Assembly (NCBI RefSeq): GCF_004349265.1
Contig: NZ_SMFL01000014.1
Span: 124,001-188,000 of the forward strand
Source: Dyadobacter psychrotolerans
GTDB lineage: Bacteria; Bacteroidota; Bacteroidia; Cytophagales; Spirosomataceae
DNA: 64,000 nucleotides
Reading direction: 5' to 3'
The notes under the pieces were generated by a model. That model made no database searches. It was not told where the DNA came from and saw only the letters and a list, made by a program, of their open reading frames with translations. This document shows positions 63,173 to 64,000 of the stretch, piece after piece; position 1 is the first letter of the stretch; each line of letters starts with the position of its first letter. The position numbers were made by a program, and so were the translations under genes.

Positions 63173-64000
63173 ATGAAAAAAATATCTGTATTTATTCCAG
63201 CTATCCTCCTGATAGTTCTACTAAATTCTTTTGTGCTAAAAGATAGGGAAGCAAAAAAGAAACCAACCAAGGAGGGCAAATCAGCAGGGATTGTCAACAT
63301 CATTTTCAAATCTGTTGATGGCGGACAAACCTGGCGGGACATTAGCAAAGGGCTGCCGGAAAACCTGCAGAAACAAGGTGTGCCCAGCGATGGTTTCTTT
63401 GCAAATGACCACGGGCTTTATTTACGTGCCGGAAATGGGGTTTATCACAGCGAACCAAATTGCTCCAATTCTTTTTGGACAAAAGATATTTTCCCTGGTA
63501 AACAGCGTAACATTACCCCTGGCCACCATGGGATATATGCCTATAATTTCAGAGGTCAGTTTTTACAAAAATTAAACGGAACGATTAATTGGTCGCCCGT
63601 GTACAAGAATTTTCAAGAGCAGGCCGTACGCCTAAACGGAACGATGGATGATTGGATGTACAAAAATTTTAAAGAGAAATTTGTAAGCACCGTTTTTGAA
63701 ACTACTAAAGGCGCAGTTTTCATTAGCTCCAACAACAGTCTATTTAGATCAACTGACAGCGGAAAAACCTGGAAACAAGTGAATGCCGGGAACGGTACAA
63801 TGAAATTGGCAGAGTCAAACGGTGTACTTTTGGCTACCTGCAAAGAGGGAATATTAAGATCTACCGATGATGGTCAGAATTGGGATCGCGTGATCAGTGA
63901 AGGGGGTGCAGGCATCGCTGTGGAACATATTGCCGCAGGATTTGCTGCTATAACAAACAACACCGTAACCCAGACAAACAGCATACACATATCAATCGAT
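63173..64000 (+). CDS. BNR/Asp-box repeat secreted protein (cut by window edge)
   Basis: From the ATG at 63173 the frame is open to the end of the window (276 codons, no stop). A signal anchor KKISVFIPAILLIVLLNSFV, then repeats with the Asp-box SxDxGxTW: SVDGGQTWRDISKG, STDSGKTWKQVNAGN and STDDGQNWDRVIS. This is the sialidase-like propeller fold (also seen in photosynthesis assembly factor Ycf48 types). The Asp boxes do not by themselves show enzyme activity. The remainder lies outside the window. It follows the propeller lipoprotein on the same strand. Confidence 0.85.
   Translation, partial: MKKISVFIPAILLIVLLNSFVLKDREAKKKPTKEGKSAGIVNIIFKSVDGGQTWRDISKGLPENLQKQGVPSDGFFANDHGLYLRAGNGVYHSEPNCSNSFWTKDIFPGKQRNITPGHHGIYAYNFRGQFLQKLNGTINWSPVYKNFQEQAVRLNGTMDDWMYKNFKEKFVSTVFETTKGAVFISSNNSLFRSTDSGKTWKQVNAGNGTMKLAESNGVLLATCKEGILRSTDDGQNWDRVISEGGAGIAVEHIAAGFAAITNNTVTQTNSIHISID

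Noticed and set aside
1-64000. CRISPR arrays, tRNA or rRNA genes
   Set aside because: No regularly spaced direct repeats and no cloverleaf or rRNA-like stretch were seen on reading both strands.

Overview
The window comes from a member of the Bacteroidota, most likely the Cytophagales (Dyadobacter/Spirosoma-like). This rests on the SusC/SusD pair, a type IX secretion (T9SS) C-terminal domain, a 7TM-DISM sensor, an HxlR/SusC-style gene density with few Shine-Dalgarno sites, and several short lipoproteins with LxxC lipoboxes. No organism name can be proved from the sequence alone.

Layout. 1-5.5 kb: end of an unrecognised gene, a terminator, a secreted YtcJ-type amidohydrolase, an alginate-export-type outer membrane barrel and a receiver/sigma-54 activator. 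5.5-8.3 kb: a gene graveyard holding a degenerate copy of the activator's own Fis-type HTH, a broken SNF2 helicase tail, a frameshifted secreted protein and a Rieske-like protein whose single frame carries two stops. 7.3-12.3 kb: a DNA-damage module of umuD, umuC and small unknown genes on the minus strand, and a divergent HMCES/YedK abasic-site protein across a control region with GATAC/GTATC half-sites. 12.5-15.1 kb: a decayed lipoprotein and an endonuclease/exonuclease/phosphatase-family protein. 15.1-17.4 kb: a complete ISL3-type element with matched ends, a frameshifted transposase and a divergent winged-helix gene. 17.4-19.0 kb: a prophage remnant with a lysis cassette ending in a GH108 endolysin. 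19-27 kb: AT-rich accessory genes (lipoproteins, a frameshifted NlpC/P60 lipoprotein, a 658-residue beta-helix-like membrane protein, a dead patatin). 26.7-28.3 kb: almost gene-free.

28.3-33.3 kb: a SusC/SusD outer-membrane uptake pair with a strong terminator. 34.3-43.9 kb: a TraB/GumN protein, a DHFR-like reductase, a cytosine-deaminase-like amidohydrolase, an AraC regulator, a membrane histidine kinase, a large secreted protein and an alginate-lyase-superfamily enzyme. 44.1-50.6 kb: five consecutive two-component genes on one strand (coiled-coil kinase, Rcp1-like regulator, receiver/multi-PAS kinase, single-domain regulator, membrane kinase). 50.8-52.3 kb: a metal-handling-looking divergon around a perfect inverted repeat. 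52.5-58.4 kb: a 7TM-DISM/LuxR regulator, ApbE and a TonB-dependent siderophore-type receptor. 58.8-60.9 kb: a PL6 lyase broken by one stop, a dead lipoprotein, a LuxR remnant and a T9SS-tail fragment. 61-64 kb: a GrpB protein, a beta-propeller lipoprotein and a BNR/Asp-box protein that runs off the end.

Two themes stand out. One is carbohydrate (alginate-like) scavenging scattered over the window: alginate exporter-like barrel, alginate lyase superfamily, PL6, SusCD. The other is an unusually high load of broken genes, at least a dozen, many with a single lesion in an otherwise readable frame. The best candidate for an undescribed functional unit is the umuDC/HMCES module with its conserved-looking small partner genes; the zinc-like divergon and the beta-helix membrane protein come next.
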